Shown here piece after piece: positions 1 through 7,874 of a stretch of DNA of 12,790 bases; position 1 is the first letter of the stretch, and each line of letters opens with the position of its first letter. Where the stretch lies: positions 1-12,790 of the forward strand of contig JAFGGR010000007.1 of NCBI GenBank assembly GCA_016930475.1, in the 5' to 3' direction. Under the pieces are notes generated by a model that saw only the letters and a program-made list of their open reading frames with translations, made no database searches and was not told the DNA's origin. The translations under genes were made by a program, and so were the position numbers. This DNA comes from Clostridiales bacterium (GTDB lineage Bacteria; Bacillota; Clostridia; Saccharofermentanales; Saccharofermentanaceae).

Positions 1-1
1 T

Positions 2-277
2 CTGCTTTTCTATGATTATCCGCCGATCTCTTGCGAAAAGCCTCGAAGGATCGGCCATGTTTTGAATTTCTACACGCGAAAGGAGTTTCGCAGGCAAGGC
101 CTGGGGGGCGCCCTGATGCAGTACCTCCTGGAATATGCCAAGGAGCACGGGGTCGATAAGATGGACCTGGATGCCTCGGAGACCGGATATCCGCTTTATC
201 TCAAGTGTGGCTTCCGGCCGAATGACCGATACATGCAATATGTCTTGAATCCGACACCGCCGGCTTCGACGACATGA
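2..277 (+). CDS. GNAT family N-acetyltransferase, C-terminal part (5' end outside window)
   Basis: The frame is open from the left edge, so the true start lies outside; 91 residues are visible. GNAT enzymes move an acetyl group from acetyl-CoA to an amine. The acetyl-CoA loop is clear: visible residues 30-35 read RRQGLG, fitting (R/Q)xxGxG, preceded by a hydrophobic strand (GHVLNFYT) and followed by a helix (ALMQYLLEYAKEHG). Near the end, YPLYLKCGF matches the usual family end motif (xLYxkxGF). A TTG at position 62 could be read as a start, but it falls inside the conserved fold and has no ribosome binding site, so it is not the real start. The next gene begins 12 bases after the stop with its ribosome binding site overlapping this gene's end, so the two are probably co-transcribed. 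The substrate cannot be told. Confidence 0.85.
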   Translation: MLFYDYPPISCEKPRRIGHVLNFYTRKEFRRQGLGGALMQYLLEYAKEHGVDKMDLDASETGYPLYLKCGFRPNDRYMQYVLNPTPPASTT

Positions 278-289
278 GGAGATGAGAAT

Positions 290-1264
290 ATGATCTTTGA
301 GACCGAACGACTCTTTTTACGTGAAATGACCCCGGATGATCTCCCGACGCTTCGCGCGATCTTGACGGACGATGAGGTCATGTACGCATATAACGGCGCT
401 TTTTCGGAAGAGGAGGTCCGGGATTGGCTGGACCGCACGATGTTGCGCTACCGCGAAAACGGCTTCGGCCTCTGGGCGGTCGTGCTCAAGGAAACCGGTC
501 AAATGATCGGGCAGTGCGGTCTGACTTATCAAACTCCGCTCGGAGAGAAGCTTCTGGAGGTCGGTTACCTGTTCCTTAAAGAGTACTGGCATTGGGGCTA
601 TGCGGCGGAGGCCGCGGCGGTGTGTAAGGAATATGCCTTTTCGACGCTCGGCGCCGAGGAGCTGTTTGCGATTATCCGTTGCACGAACCGCGCCTCGATC
701 GCAGTCGCCAAACGGCTCGGGATGTTTTGTACCGAGCACTTCGTTAAGCATTACCGAGGCGTCGATATGCCGCATTTTCTTTATCGCGTCCGTCGGAACG
801 AGACGTTGGAGATCGCCTACCTCGCCGATCATCCGGAGCACATCCCAACCTGCGCGAGTTGGATATACGGTCAATGGGGCTCCCAGTCCGGCGGAACTTT
901 CGAGGGGGCGCTTCGAAAGTTTACCGCAGGCGCCAACAAGGAAGAAATACCGATCACCTTCATCGCACTTCACGATAAAAAGCCGGCCGGGACCGTCAGC
1001 CTTTGGGCGACCGATTCCACGATCCGGGATCTCACTCCGTGGATGGCTGCCGTATTCATTCATCCCTCTCACAGGGGCTTCAAGATCTCGATGGCGCTGA
1101 TCGACCGGCTGATCGACGAGGCACGACGCTTGGGCAAAAAGGAAATATACCTCTCGACCGAATCCGCGCAGGGTCTATACACTAAATTCGGCTGGGAAGA
1201 GATCGGGACGCATGATTCGCCGTACGGCAAAGCATCGCTGATGCGTAAAAGCCTTGAGGAGTGA
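290..1264 (+). CDS. Tandem GNAT acetyltransferase (RimJ/RimL-like domain plus second GNAT domain)
   Basis: A 324-residue protein with two acetyltransferase domains. Residues 1-168 resemble the RimJ/RimL type: FETERLFLREMTPDD at the start, GYLFLKEYWHWGYAAEA (92-108) as acetyl-CoA loop, and CTNRASIAVAKRLGM (131-145) as the typical Asn/Ser helix. Residues 172-324 form a second GNAT domain opening with EIAYLADHPEHIPT and ending with LYTKFGW (296-302). Its acetyl-CoA loop reads HRGFKIS (261-267), lacking the glycines of the usual RxxGxG, so this half may bind the cofactor poorly or serve for substrate recognition (inference). Start ATG 290 has AGGAGA seven bases upstream. It follows the first GNAT gene by 12 bases, and its stop faces the convergent gene ending at 1295 with 30 bases between and no clear terminator hairpin. 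The substrate is unknown; small-molecule or antibiotic acetylation and protein N-terminal acetylation are all possible. Confidence 0.88.
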   Translation: MIFETERLFLREMTPDDLPTLRAILTDDEVMYAYNGAFSEEEVRDWLDRTMLRYRENGFGLWAVVLKETGQMIGQCGLTYQTPLGEKLLEVGYLFLKEYWHWGYAAEAAAVCKEYAFSTLGAEELFAIIRCTNRASIAVAKRLGMFCTEHFVKHYRGVDMPHFLYRVRRNETLEIAYLADHPEHIPTCASWIYGQWGSQSGGTFEGALRKFTAGANKEEIPITFIALHDKKPAGTVSLWATDSTIRDLTPWMAAVFIHPSHRGFKISMALIDRLIDEARRLGKKEIYLSTESAQGLYTKFGWEEIGTHDSPYGKASLMRKSLEE

Positions 1265-1294
1265 GTTTAGTCGGATCGATAACGGTTCGGGCGC

Positions 1295-4200
1295 TTAGTT
1301 CCAGTCCTTGAAAAGCCGCTTGGCCTTCTCGGACAGACGCTCGCCTTTTTGCTTGGAAATTTCGTTTGCCGCCGCAAGGCCGATCAGGATACAGCCGACG
1401 AGCAGGAGGTAGACCCACCAGTCCAGGCTTTCCCAGAATTCCCGGGTCATATATAGTCCAAGGATCACGATCGTGACAGCGGATAGGATAAACCATCGCT
1501 TGCTCTTTACCATGAAGGATACGATCAGCATCGCGAGCGCCGCGACGCCGAGGATCAAGGCATCGGTAAGATCGCCGGAAAATATCGCCGCCACGCCGAG
1601 CACCGCAAAGGACACGCAGGCGGAGACGAAGAGGAGCATAGCGGTCTCATTGTTTTTCCAAACGAAGTGATAAAGGAAGACGAAATACGCGACCGCAACG
1701 ATCAGGTTATACTCCAGTACAATGATTCCGGGAATCTCGAATAACGGCTGAGCCCAGAACGACAACAACGCAAAAAAGCCCGCGACGGTCAGCGCGATCG
1801 AATCGCCGTTCTTCCGGTTGACGCGGCGAACAAAATTAAGCGCATACAGACAAAGAAGGATCAATCCCACCCAGAGTGCATATCGGCCGAGGATCAACAG
1901 ATTGATCGGCGAGAGAACGCTGATCAGCGAAAGCCAGTCGATCTTTCTCCCGTCACCTTGAGAATTGAGGCTCTCCGCCTTTCCGGGATCGCCCGTCTCA
2001 TATATACGATCGTGAAGAAGGCGTCCAAGTCCGGCCAAAAGGAAGAACAGGAGCGAGAAAACCACGAGCCCGGACCATTCCGGGTCGCCATTTAAAATTC
2101 GGTGAACCAGAAGAACCGATGCCCCGTATATCACCAAAAGCTCAAACCACACCGACAAATAGGTCTTCCCGCGAAGATATCGGAGGAATACGGAGGCGAC
2201 GGGGAAAAGATATACGAGGGCGATCAGACCCGCAGCATCTTCAAAGAAAAACGCGACCGACAAGAGAAACGAAAACAGCGTCAGTCCGTACAGGCCGACC
2301 CGTTCGACGTGCGGGAGCGCGTAGTGAATTTTTTTCCCAAGCAAACGAATGGCCGGGACGATTGCCGCAAGGATCAATGCGGCTGTCGCGGGAAACAGGA
2401 GTACGAAGAAAGCGGAGTCGATACCCAGCCAATGATAAGCGGACAGCACGAGCGACATATACAGGGACGCACCGGTCGCCAAGGACAAGACGGTGCGATT
2501 GAAATCGGTGCTTTTCGAGAAATTATCTTTCAGAGATAGAATAAAGCGCACGCCCAAATAGGCGGTAAAGATCCACGCCATAGCCGGGATGAATTCCGGG
2601 TCATCAACAATCAAGAAATAAGTCGCGACCCCGGTTACCGTCATCGTCACAAGGCAGGACGCCTGAAGGGAATCGTAAGCGCGCAATCGCGCTCGGTTTT
2701 TGTAAAAATAAAGACCGGCAACCGCGAGGGCCGTGAAAAAGACCAGCATCACCCACGCCCCGTTGATATGCCCTTCAACATAAAGGATCAACGGGATGCA
2801 GGAAAGAATAAATGCAAAGGGCGCGAAGCCTGCCGCAATCCAAGATGAAATGCCTTGTTTCTTATCGGCGATCAGGACCGCCAGCATCACAAAAAGAATC
2901 GCGAACGGAAGCATCGCGAATAACAAGTCGAGGGCTGATACACTGCCCGATCTGCTCGCAAGGGCCGTGACCCCGACCATCGCGCCCAAGAAACATCCGA
3001 GCGAAAAGGCGATGTCCGAAACAATGGTCCTCGGTGAAAAGGCGATCTTCCGATCGGCAAAGAACGTCGCGAAAAAGAAAAGGGCGGACAGCACGGACAA
3101 TGTGATTTCGGGTTTGATGTCATGTTGAACAATCGACGCGGCGAGCATGATCAATGTAAAGGCGATGATCGGCACAAAATAAAGGATCAGTCGTTCTTTA
3201 TTGCGATACGCAAGGAAAAGGAAGCTCAGCAGAAGGACCGTGAGGGCGATCAGCTGAAGCGGCGACCATTCGTCGTTGATCATCCTTTCGGCAAACTGAA
3301 GGAGGTAGATCATCGTGGAAAGGATGAGGGTCAAAACCATCAGCCATTTGCGCATTTTTTCGGGAAAAACGGAGAGCGAGGCGATTATCGAAATGAAAGC
3401 GACCGCCAAAACCGTCAGCAACAGGTAATGCATATAAACGCCGTCCGTATTCAGCCGGGTCAGGCCGAGCGTCAAAAGTAAGACAAAAGGGATCGTGCCG
3501 GAGTATGTTTTTATACCGCGGAACAAGTCCGTCAAAAACAACGGCGCGAGTAGGATCGCCGAAAGGCCCGGCAGCCAGCCGGTTCCCGAAACGACGCTTC
3601 CGATCGCCGCGATCGCGACCGCATTAATGACCGAAAACATCGGCAATTTGCCTAAGACAAAAGATACGGGTAACGGCTTGTTCTGTCTCTTGCGGACAAT
3701 GTTTCCCGAAATGATCAGGACTGCGGCGTATAAATACAAAAACAGAATGAATACTTGAAGCGGCAGCTTGAACGCGCTAAAGAAGAAAACCACCGAAGCG
3801 GAGACGCACCATAGGCACGCAATGGCAAACGTCGTGAATTTATACTTCCGCGCGCCGACCAGACACGCGACGGCCAGCACCACTGTCGCCGCGAAGAACA
3901 CCCAATACCGACCGTCTCCGGACAAGGAAAAATACTTTCCGGCGAGTCCGAAAAAACCAACGCCGATCACGGAAAGCGGCAGAAAAATAGAAGCGATCAC
4001 ATAAAATGAAACGCCGGTCTTCGGGATCTTCAATCCCTTTTCGGCAAGGATCGACGCGGCGAAAAAAACCACCGAAGAGGAGCAAACGATCAGCAAGCGA
4101 ATGATGTCCGGTAGATAAAGCCAGGTCGTAGTCGTAAATACCGCGCCGGCCAAAACAATAAACAGAACCCCGATGATCAAAAGAAAATTCATCGCGTTGA

Positions 4201-4615
4201 AAGGTTTACGCTCCGCGCGAGTCGGGGGCAGGGGCGCTGCTTGCCGGGGTTGCGTCTGCGCGGGCTGTTCCGTGACGGGTAAAAAAGTGGGCGGTGTGAA
4301 GATCTGCTGCGGAGTGGATTGGACTGTGCTCCGTGGCTGTACCTCGATCTGTGGCTGTCCGGGCTGTACCCCGATCTGCGGCGGCACATAAGACCCAGGC
4401 GGAGGAACACGCATCGCACCCGGATCCGGCCCGAGTCTTTCCCCTGTCGCTTCCTCATATTCCTGCGTGCTGATCCGCTTTTCCGAGTGAAGCTTCTGTG
4501 AAAATCTTCTCAGACGGTCGAAACGGCGTACATAATTCTGAGCCTTTTCCCGATAAACGAGGAACAGGATCAGGAAGGTTACGAATGCGGTAGAAAGTAG
4601 AAACTCGAGGATCAT
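1295..4615 (-). CDS. Very large polytopic membrane protein of unknown function (DUF2157 / SCO7613-like appearance)
   Basis: A 1106-residue protein. Residues 4-20 form one membrane helix, followed by a basic stretch (21-45) and a short segment around 33-58 (RFSQKLHSEKRISTQEYEEA) that resembles a SHOCT-like helical pair. Next come a Pro/Gln-rich flexible linker (about 63-136) and, from residue 142 to near the end, almost continuous hydrophobic helices, by eye more than 25. The first helix of that block (NFLLIIGVLFIVLAGAVF, then TTW) and the later PKTGVSFYVIASIFLPLS look like the repeated membrane units of DUF2157/SCO7613-type proteins; this is resemblance only. The C-terminus is short and basic (KQKGERLSEKAKRLFKDWN). 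No catalytic motif was recognised. The frame extends up to a TTG at 4663, but ATG 4615 is preferred: AAAAGAGA lies six bases upstream, and a good promoter places the transcript start near 4643, below the TTG. A polymer or lipid-linked transport or envelope role is conceivable but unsupported. Confidence 0.8.
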   Translation of the reverse strand: MILEFLLSTAFVTFLILFLVYREKAQNYVRRFDRLRRFSQKLHSEKRISTQEYEEATGERLGPDPGAMRVPPPGSYVPPQIGVQPGQPQIEVQPRSTVQSTPQQIFTPPTFLPVTEQPAQTQPRQAAPLPPTRAERKPFNAMNFLLIIGVLFIVLAGAVFTTTTWLYLPDIIRLLIVCSSSVVFFAASILAEKGLKIPKTGVSFYVIASIFLPLSVIGVGFFGLAGKYFSLSGDGRYWVFFAATVVLAVACLVGARKYKFTTFAIACLWCVSASVVFFFSAFKLPLQVFILFLYLYAAVLIISGNIVRKRQNKPLPVSFVLGKLPMFSVINAVAIAAIGSVVSGTGWLPGLSAILLAPLFLTDLFRGIKTYSGTIPFVLLLTLGLTRLNTDGVYMHYLLLTVLAVAFISIIASLSVFPEKMRKWLMVLTLILSTMIYLLQFAERMINDEWSPLQLIALTVLLLSFLFLAYRNKERLILYFVPIIAFTLIMLAASIVQHDIKPEITLSVLSALFFFATFFADRKIAFSPRTIVSDIAFSLGCFLGAMVGVTALASRSGSVSALDLLFAMLPFAILFVMLAVLIADKKQGISSWIAAGFAPFAFILSCIPLILYVEGHINGAWVMLVFFTALAVAGLYFYKNRARLRAYDSLQASCLVTMTVTGVATYFLIVDDPEFIPAMAWIFTAYLGVRFILSLKDNFSKSTDFNRTVLSLATGASLYMSLVLSAYHWLGIDSAFFVLLFPATAALILAAIVPAIRLLGKKIHYALPHVERVGLYGLTLFSFLLSVAFFFEDAAGLIALVYLFPVASVFLRYLRGKTYLSVWFELLVIYGASVLLVHRILNGDPEWSGLVVFSLLFFLLAGLGRLLHDRIYETGDPGKAESLNSQGDGRKIDWLSLISVLSPINLLILGRYALWVGLILLCLYALNFVRRVNRKNGDSIALTVAGFFALLSFWAQPLFEIPGIIVLEYNLIVAVAYFVFLYHFVWKNNETAMLLFVSACVSFAVLGVAAIFSGDLTDALILGVAALAMLIVSFMVKSKRWFILSAVTIVILGLYMTREFWESLDWWVYLLLVGCILIGLAAANEISKQKGERLSEKAKRLFKDWN

Positions 4616-4649
4616 AAAAAATCTCTTTTCGCAAAAATCAATATTGATA

Positions 4650-4678
4650 ACTATAGCATTCAAATCCGCAAAAATCTA
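4650..4678 (-). promoter_or_regulatory. Probable sigma-A promoter of the 1106-residue membrane protein gene
   Basis: Read on the minus strand, TGCTATAGT (4658-4650) is an extended -10 (TG, one base, then a hexamer matching TATAAT at five of six positions). A weak -35, TAGATT (4678-4673), lies 17 bases upstream. Transcription would begin near 4643, giving a leader of about 28 bases to the ATG at 4615. This is by-eye consensus matching; the extended -10 is the strong part. Confidence 0.5.
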
Positions 4679-4755
4679 CAGAACGGAGACTTACACGCTC
4701 TTTTTACCACGTTTTTCGATGATCGGAATGAGGAACAGGATCTCTTCGTCTTATT

Positions 4756-4777
4756 GAGAACGGTTGTGCCGGTTCTC
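4756..4777. repeat. Inverted repeat in the intergenic region
   Basis: GAGAACGG, a five-base loop (TTGTG), then CCGGTTCTC: an imperfect hairpin of eight pairs with one bulged G. It sits in the 199-base gap (4616-4814) between the lipoprotein gene and the large membrane protein gene. No T-run follows on either strand, so it is a poor factor-independent terminator. It could be a regulator binding site, a weak transcript-end hairpin for the lipoprotein gene, or chance. Apart from this and the promoter at 4650-4678, nothing recognisable was seen in the gap. Confidence 0.4.
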
Positions 4778-4814
4778 CTGCTATTTAATTCATCCCATGA
4801 TGATATTCTCAGAT

Positions 4815-5792
4815 CTACTCTGTGAACAATGACTGCCCGTACGCGTTAAAATACGAAAGACAGTCCGCAATCGGAATATCGTAGCCGGGCAACCCGGCGG
4901 CATAGGGAGCGATGTCATACTGCTGATAAGTAATCGAGAATCGTGTATCCCCGCCGGCGTCCAAAAACACCCATGCCGCCCTCGGAAAAGCCGATACGAC
5001 CGTGGTTGCGTAATCATCGAAAACCATGCGGTTTTCCGGGGGAACGGCTTCAATAAAAGCAATTACATTTGTCTGCACATAATGCTCAAAAGCCGCCGGG
5101 TCGGTGCATAAATCACTAAACGTCAGATAATCACCGGAGCGGGCGTCAAACGTGTACGCTTCGACGATCACTCCTCCATGCGCACCTCCATAGTATGTGT
5201 ACACGGAAACAAAGAAACTGATCAGTTTGTCGCTCACATAGGCGGGCTCCACTGCGGCATTGACCTCATACGGTCCGGCGAGCCCGGCCATTCCGTAATC
5301 GTCGTAAATTGCCTGGGCATCCAGACATGCAGACTCATAGGTAGCTGCGCTCTGCGCACGGATGGCCTCAAGGGTCTCGTTGATCAACTCGGCCGCCGCC
5401 GGATATGCCGGTATTTCGACGGTCAGATTCTGCAGGTAACCGGAAGCGAGCGAGGCGTTGTCGTCAGTATCCGTGTATTCGCCCTCGAAAAAGTCATAAA
5501 TGATCGTAATTCCGCCGTAAATAAAGGCGTTGGGGTCGGCCGTCGGCTCGGGAGTGGTCTCTGCAGTGGTCACTGAAGCAGTCGTTTCCGTTGTTGCCGT
5601 CGTGATTTCAGTCGTGGGTGCCGAGGTCCCGGAACTTTCCGAAGTACTCGAAGCGGACGGGTCCTCAGATGCTTCCGTTTCCTCGGATGTGATTTCTTGC
5701 CGATCCTCCTCTTCACTTCGGATGGGAATGTTGTCGCACCCGGAAAAAAGAATGGATAAGATCACGATAAGAATAATTGCTACATTTTTCAT
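4815..5792 (-). CDS. Lipoprotein with DUF4163/DUF3298 (RsiV/PdaC-like) extracytoplasmic domain
   Basis: A 325-residue predicted lipoprotein. Residues 3-18 form a hydrophobic signal ending in the lipobox LFSGC, with Cys19 the lipidation site. Residues 25-86 are a Ser/Thr/Glu-rich linker, probably spanning the wall. From about 92 to the end is a domain of the DUF4163 plus DUF3298 type: YYGGAHG (200-206), then AYTFDARSGDYLTFSDL, and near the end FSITYQQYDIAPYAAGLPGY, all hallmarks of this family. In Bacillus RsiV the same fold is the lysozyme-binding part of an anti-sigma factor, but this protein has no cytoplasmic anti-sigma segment and no sigma factor lies nearby, so it is better seen as a stand-alone surface protein. 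Start ATG 5792 has GGAGG eight bases upstream; an upstream in-frame TTG at 5807 overlaps that site and is rejected. The gene follows the 5862-7769 gene by 69 bases with no clear promoter or terminator between, so co-transcription is likely. Confidence 0.85.
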   Translation of the reverse strand: MKNVAIILIVILSILFSGCDNIPIRSEEEDRQEITSEETEASEDPSASSTSESSGTSAPTTEITTATTETTASVTTAETTPEPTADPNAFIYGGITIIYDFFEGEYTDTDDNASLASGYLQNLTVEIPAYPAAAELINETLEAIRAQSAATYESACLDAQAIYDDYGMAGLAGPYEVNAAVEPAYVSDKLISFFVSVYTYYGGAHGGVIVEAYTFDARSGDYLTFSDLCTDPAAFEHYVQTNVIAFIEAVPPENRMVFDDYATTVVSAFPRAAWVFLDAGGDTRFSITYQQYDIAPYAAGLPGYDIPIADCLSYFNAYGQSLFTE

Positions 5793-5861
5793 CAATTCAA
5801 CCTCCAATTTAGGACGGCAAGAGCGATATAACCGCCCGGAGCCGTATGGAAAGTAGGTTCT

Positions 5862-7769
5862 TTACAGGGTGAGCACTTTGTCCAGAGCTTTTCGAGCCGT
5901 GGTTACGCAAGGGGTATACTGAAGCTTATGCGCCGTATCGAAAAGCAATTCGCGATGCATAAAATACGATTCTCCGCCGTTCTCCATATCCGAAACCATG
6001 CCGCTGAGAAGCATCATCAGGTAATTCTGGCTGAAAGGCTTCATACGGCACAATTCCGCCAGCTTTTCGAGAAATTCGGGTTGAGGGCACAGGATGTCCG
6101 ATGAGCAGTATCCGGAATCAACCAGCGCGCGGAGACCCAGACGCGTAAGTGCGTCCAGATGTCGCTCGATGAGCGGAGCGCTCGGAACCGAATATGTAAA
6201 ACCGCGGCGCTTGACCTCAAAAGCATAATTCTTGTCCGAAAAGGGCCCGATGATCTCGTCGACGTGAGCAAGCGCGCTTTCCCCGAAATTCCCGGCCATG
6301 CCGTTTCCGGACAGGACGCGGGCGGTGTTCTTGGTGCGATCGAGGATCCATGTCCGGATCGTGCGACGGTCTCCGTCAAAGGATACCGTTCCGGCAATCA
6401 GGAAATTCAACGATTCCTTTGCGCACAGCGCGAAAAGGCCTTCCACGTCGGGCTCCGCAACACCGGAATCCGGGCCTTTCGAAAAGGATAGCGGGAAAAG
6501 AACGACCGGAACGACCGGAGCGGAAAATAAAAGCATCTCTCCAAGCAGGATCGGCAAGCCGACGGCAACGGCTCGCGAGTCGGCATCCTGCCCATCCGAT
6601 GGAGATGTGGACGTGTCCGAATACAGATATAATCCGACGCGAACACTATGTTCCGGCTCCGGGAGAATATCCCGAAGAGCGGGGATCCAAAGTTTCCAGG
6701 AAGGAAGATCAATAATTCGAGGGCGATCGTCTGCACTGTCGACCTCAAGCAAGGGATCTGACGAAAAATCCGGTGCTTCGGGATCAGCCCTCACTCCGGA
6801 CCCGGTCGGGGGGGACTCGAAAGTCTCTCCGAGAGTAGTCCCTTCCGTCGAAGGGCTGTCCGGAACGATCGAAGAATCCTCCGAAGGATCGGTGACCGGT
6901 TTTGGAACTGCCGGCCCGAATACGGCCCCCAGATTCTCCAGCGCCGGTGTGATCCCGGGACGGTCCAAGCTCTTGAGTTTTGCCCAGACGGCTCTTCCTT
7001 CATTGATCTTTCCGCTGTCTTTACATGCCTGAAGCAGATTAAGACCAATATATTCATTATGTTTCGCGGGATTATATCTCGGTAACGTCAGTCGGATGAC
7101 CTCCCCGGGAAAGCCGTGCCGTCCCAGTTCGGCGGACATGCGTAACAGGCAATAATCGTTGGGATCTCCTTTGGCCAAAAGTTCTTCATAACGATGAAGG
7201 GCTTCGGACGGAGCTTTGCGTTCGAGTGCACGCGATGCCATGATGAGTTGCGGCAGATACGCATCCTTTTCCATCGCCAATTCACTTAAGGCCGCTTCAA
7301 CTGCCGAAGGACCCTTTCTTGTCTCACAATACCGAACCAGCAATTTCAGATTCTTCTCGTTGTTGGGGTTATCGATGAGCGAAAACCAGATGCTTTCGAT
7401 GCTGTCCGGCTCTCTTTGCACCGATACGTTCGGCGAAGATGAAGGGACAGACGGCGTGGGGGACGGTGTCGGCGTTACGGTGGCTTTCGAATCCTGCGCC
7501 GGTTTGCTCAACTGAATCTCCGATTCTTTCAATTTGACTTCCGGCCCCTTCGGATTCGCGGGCAACTTCGACCCGGACTTCGTCTCGGGGATCACTTCGG
7601 TCGGCAGAGAATTGCCCGGCGACCGGGTCTCTGAAGAGTTTGCGGAGAGGCTCCCGGATGGAAGATCAAAATCATAAGTCGCATTTCCCGGGCGCTCTAA
7701 TTCTTCAACGGAGTCGGACCCACCTTCGGACTTGTGCTTGTGACCTTTGAAAAAGTCCGGCAGTTTCAT
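5862..7769 (-). CDS. Hypothetical protein with helical (TPR-like) repeats and a possible TolB-like domain
   Basis: A 635-residue protein not recognised as a named family. There is no signal peptide or membrane helix (it starts MKLPDFFKGHKHKSEGG), so it is probably cytoplasmic. Residues 11-122 are a low-complexity Ser/Pro/Thr/Lys linker including TPTPSPTPS. Residues 123-280 are paired helices of TPR-like pattern (for example SEALHRYEELLAKGDPNDY). Residues 285-350 form a second, acidic linker. Residues about 355-635 form an alpha/beta domain; ALCAKESLNFLIAGTVSF (447-464) and the following strand ending in ARVLSG resemble the TolB-N/FlgO-like segment seen fused to TPR repeats in other bacteria, where the pattern is roughly akeLnvdyllsGsv. 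This similarity is by eye and weak. Start ATG 7769 has GGAGG eight bases upstream. The gene probably has its own promoter (7810-7838) and leads into the lipoprotein gene. A scaffold or regulatory role is possible, with no direct support. Confidence 0.75.
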   Translation of the reverse strand: MKLPDFFKGHKHKSEGGSDSVEELERPGNATYDFDLPSGSLSANSSETRSPGNSLPTEVIPETKSGSKLPANPKGPEVKLKESEIQLSKPAQDSKATVTPTPSPTPSVPSSSPNVSVQREPDSIESIWFSLIDNPNNEKNLKLLVRYCETRKGPSAVEAALSELAMEKDAYLPQLIMASRALERKAPSEALHRYEELLAKGDPNDYCLLRMSAELGRHGFPGEVIRLTLPRYNPAKHNEYIGLNLLQACKDSGKINEGRAVWAKLKSLDRPGITPALENLGAVFGPAVPKPVTDPSEDSSIVPDSPSTEGTTLGETFESPPTGSGVRADPEAPDFSSDPLLEVDSADDRPRIIDLPSWKLWIPALRDILPEPEHSVRVGLYLYSDTSTSPSDGQDADSRAVAVGLPILLGEMLLFSAPVVPVVLFPLSFSKGPDSGVAEPDVEGLFALCAKESLNFLIAGTVSFDGDRRTIRTWILDRTKNTARVLSGNGMAGNFGESALAHVDEIIGPFSDKNYAFEVKRRGFTYSVPSAPLIERHLDALTRLGLRALVDSGYCSSDILCPQPEFLEKLAELCRMKPFSQNYLMMLLSGMVSDMENGGESYFMHRELLFDTAHKLQYTPCVTTARKALDKVLTL

Positions 7770-7809
7770 TTCCTGTTCCTCCGTAACCCGTTAGTGTTCT
7801 GCTTCAATT

Positions 7810-7838
7810 ATTCTATTCCTCAAATTCACTGTCCGCAA
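7810..7838 (-). promoter_or_regulatory. Possible promoter of the 635-residue hypothetical gene
   Basis: On the minus strand, TTGCGG (7838-7833) and TAGAAT (7815-7810) are separated by 17 bases. The -10 matches consensus at five of six positions and the -35 at three (TTG). Transcription would begin near 7803, about 34 bases before the ATG at 7769. No hairpin with a T-run was seen between the dehydrogenase stop (7875) and this site, so read-through from upstream is also possible. Confidence 0.4.
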
Positions 7839-7874
7839 GCAAGGCGGGCCGGATCGCACTCGATCAGTATGGGA

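Noticed and set aside
317..1072. A 251-residue open frame on the minus strand opposite the tandem GNAT gene.
   Set aside because: It lies entirely antisense to a well-supported acetyltransferase, has no family motif, and its length follows from the G/C-rich codon pattern of the real gene.
1265..1294. A possible bidirectional terminator between the convergent genes.
   Set aside because: The 30-base gap holds no GC-rich hairpin followed by a T-run on either strand.
4321..4380. Short repeated units (CTGTGGCTGT / GGGCTGTACC) that look like a tandem repeat.
   Set aside because: They encode the Pro/Gln-rich linker of the large membrane protein; the repetition is imperfect and explained by the protein composition.
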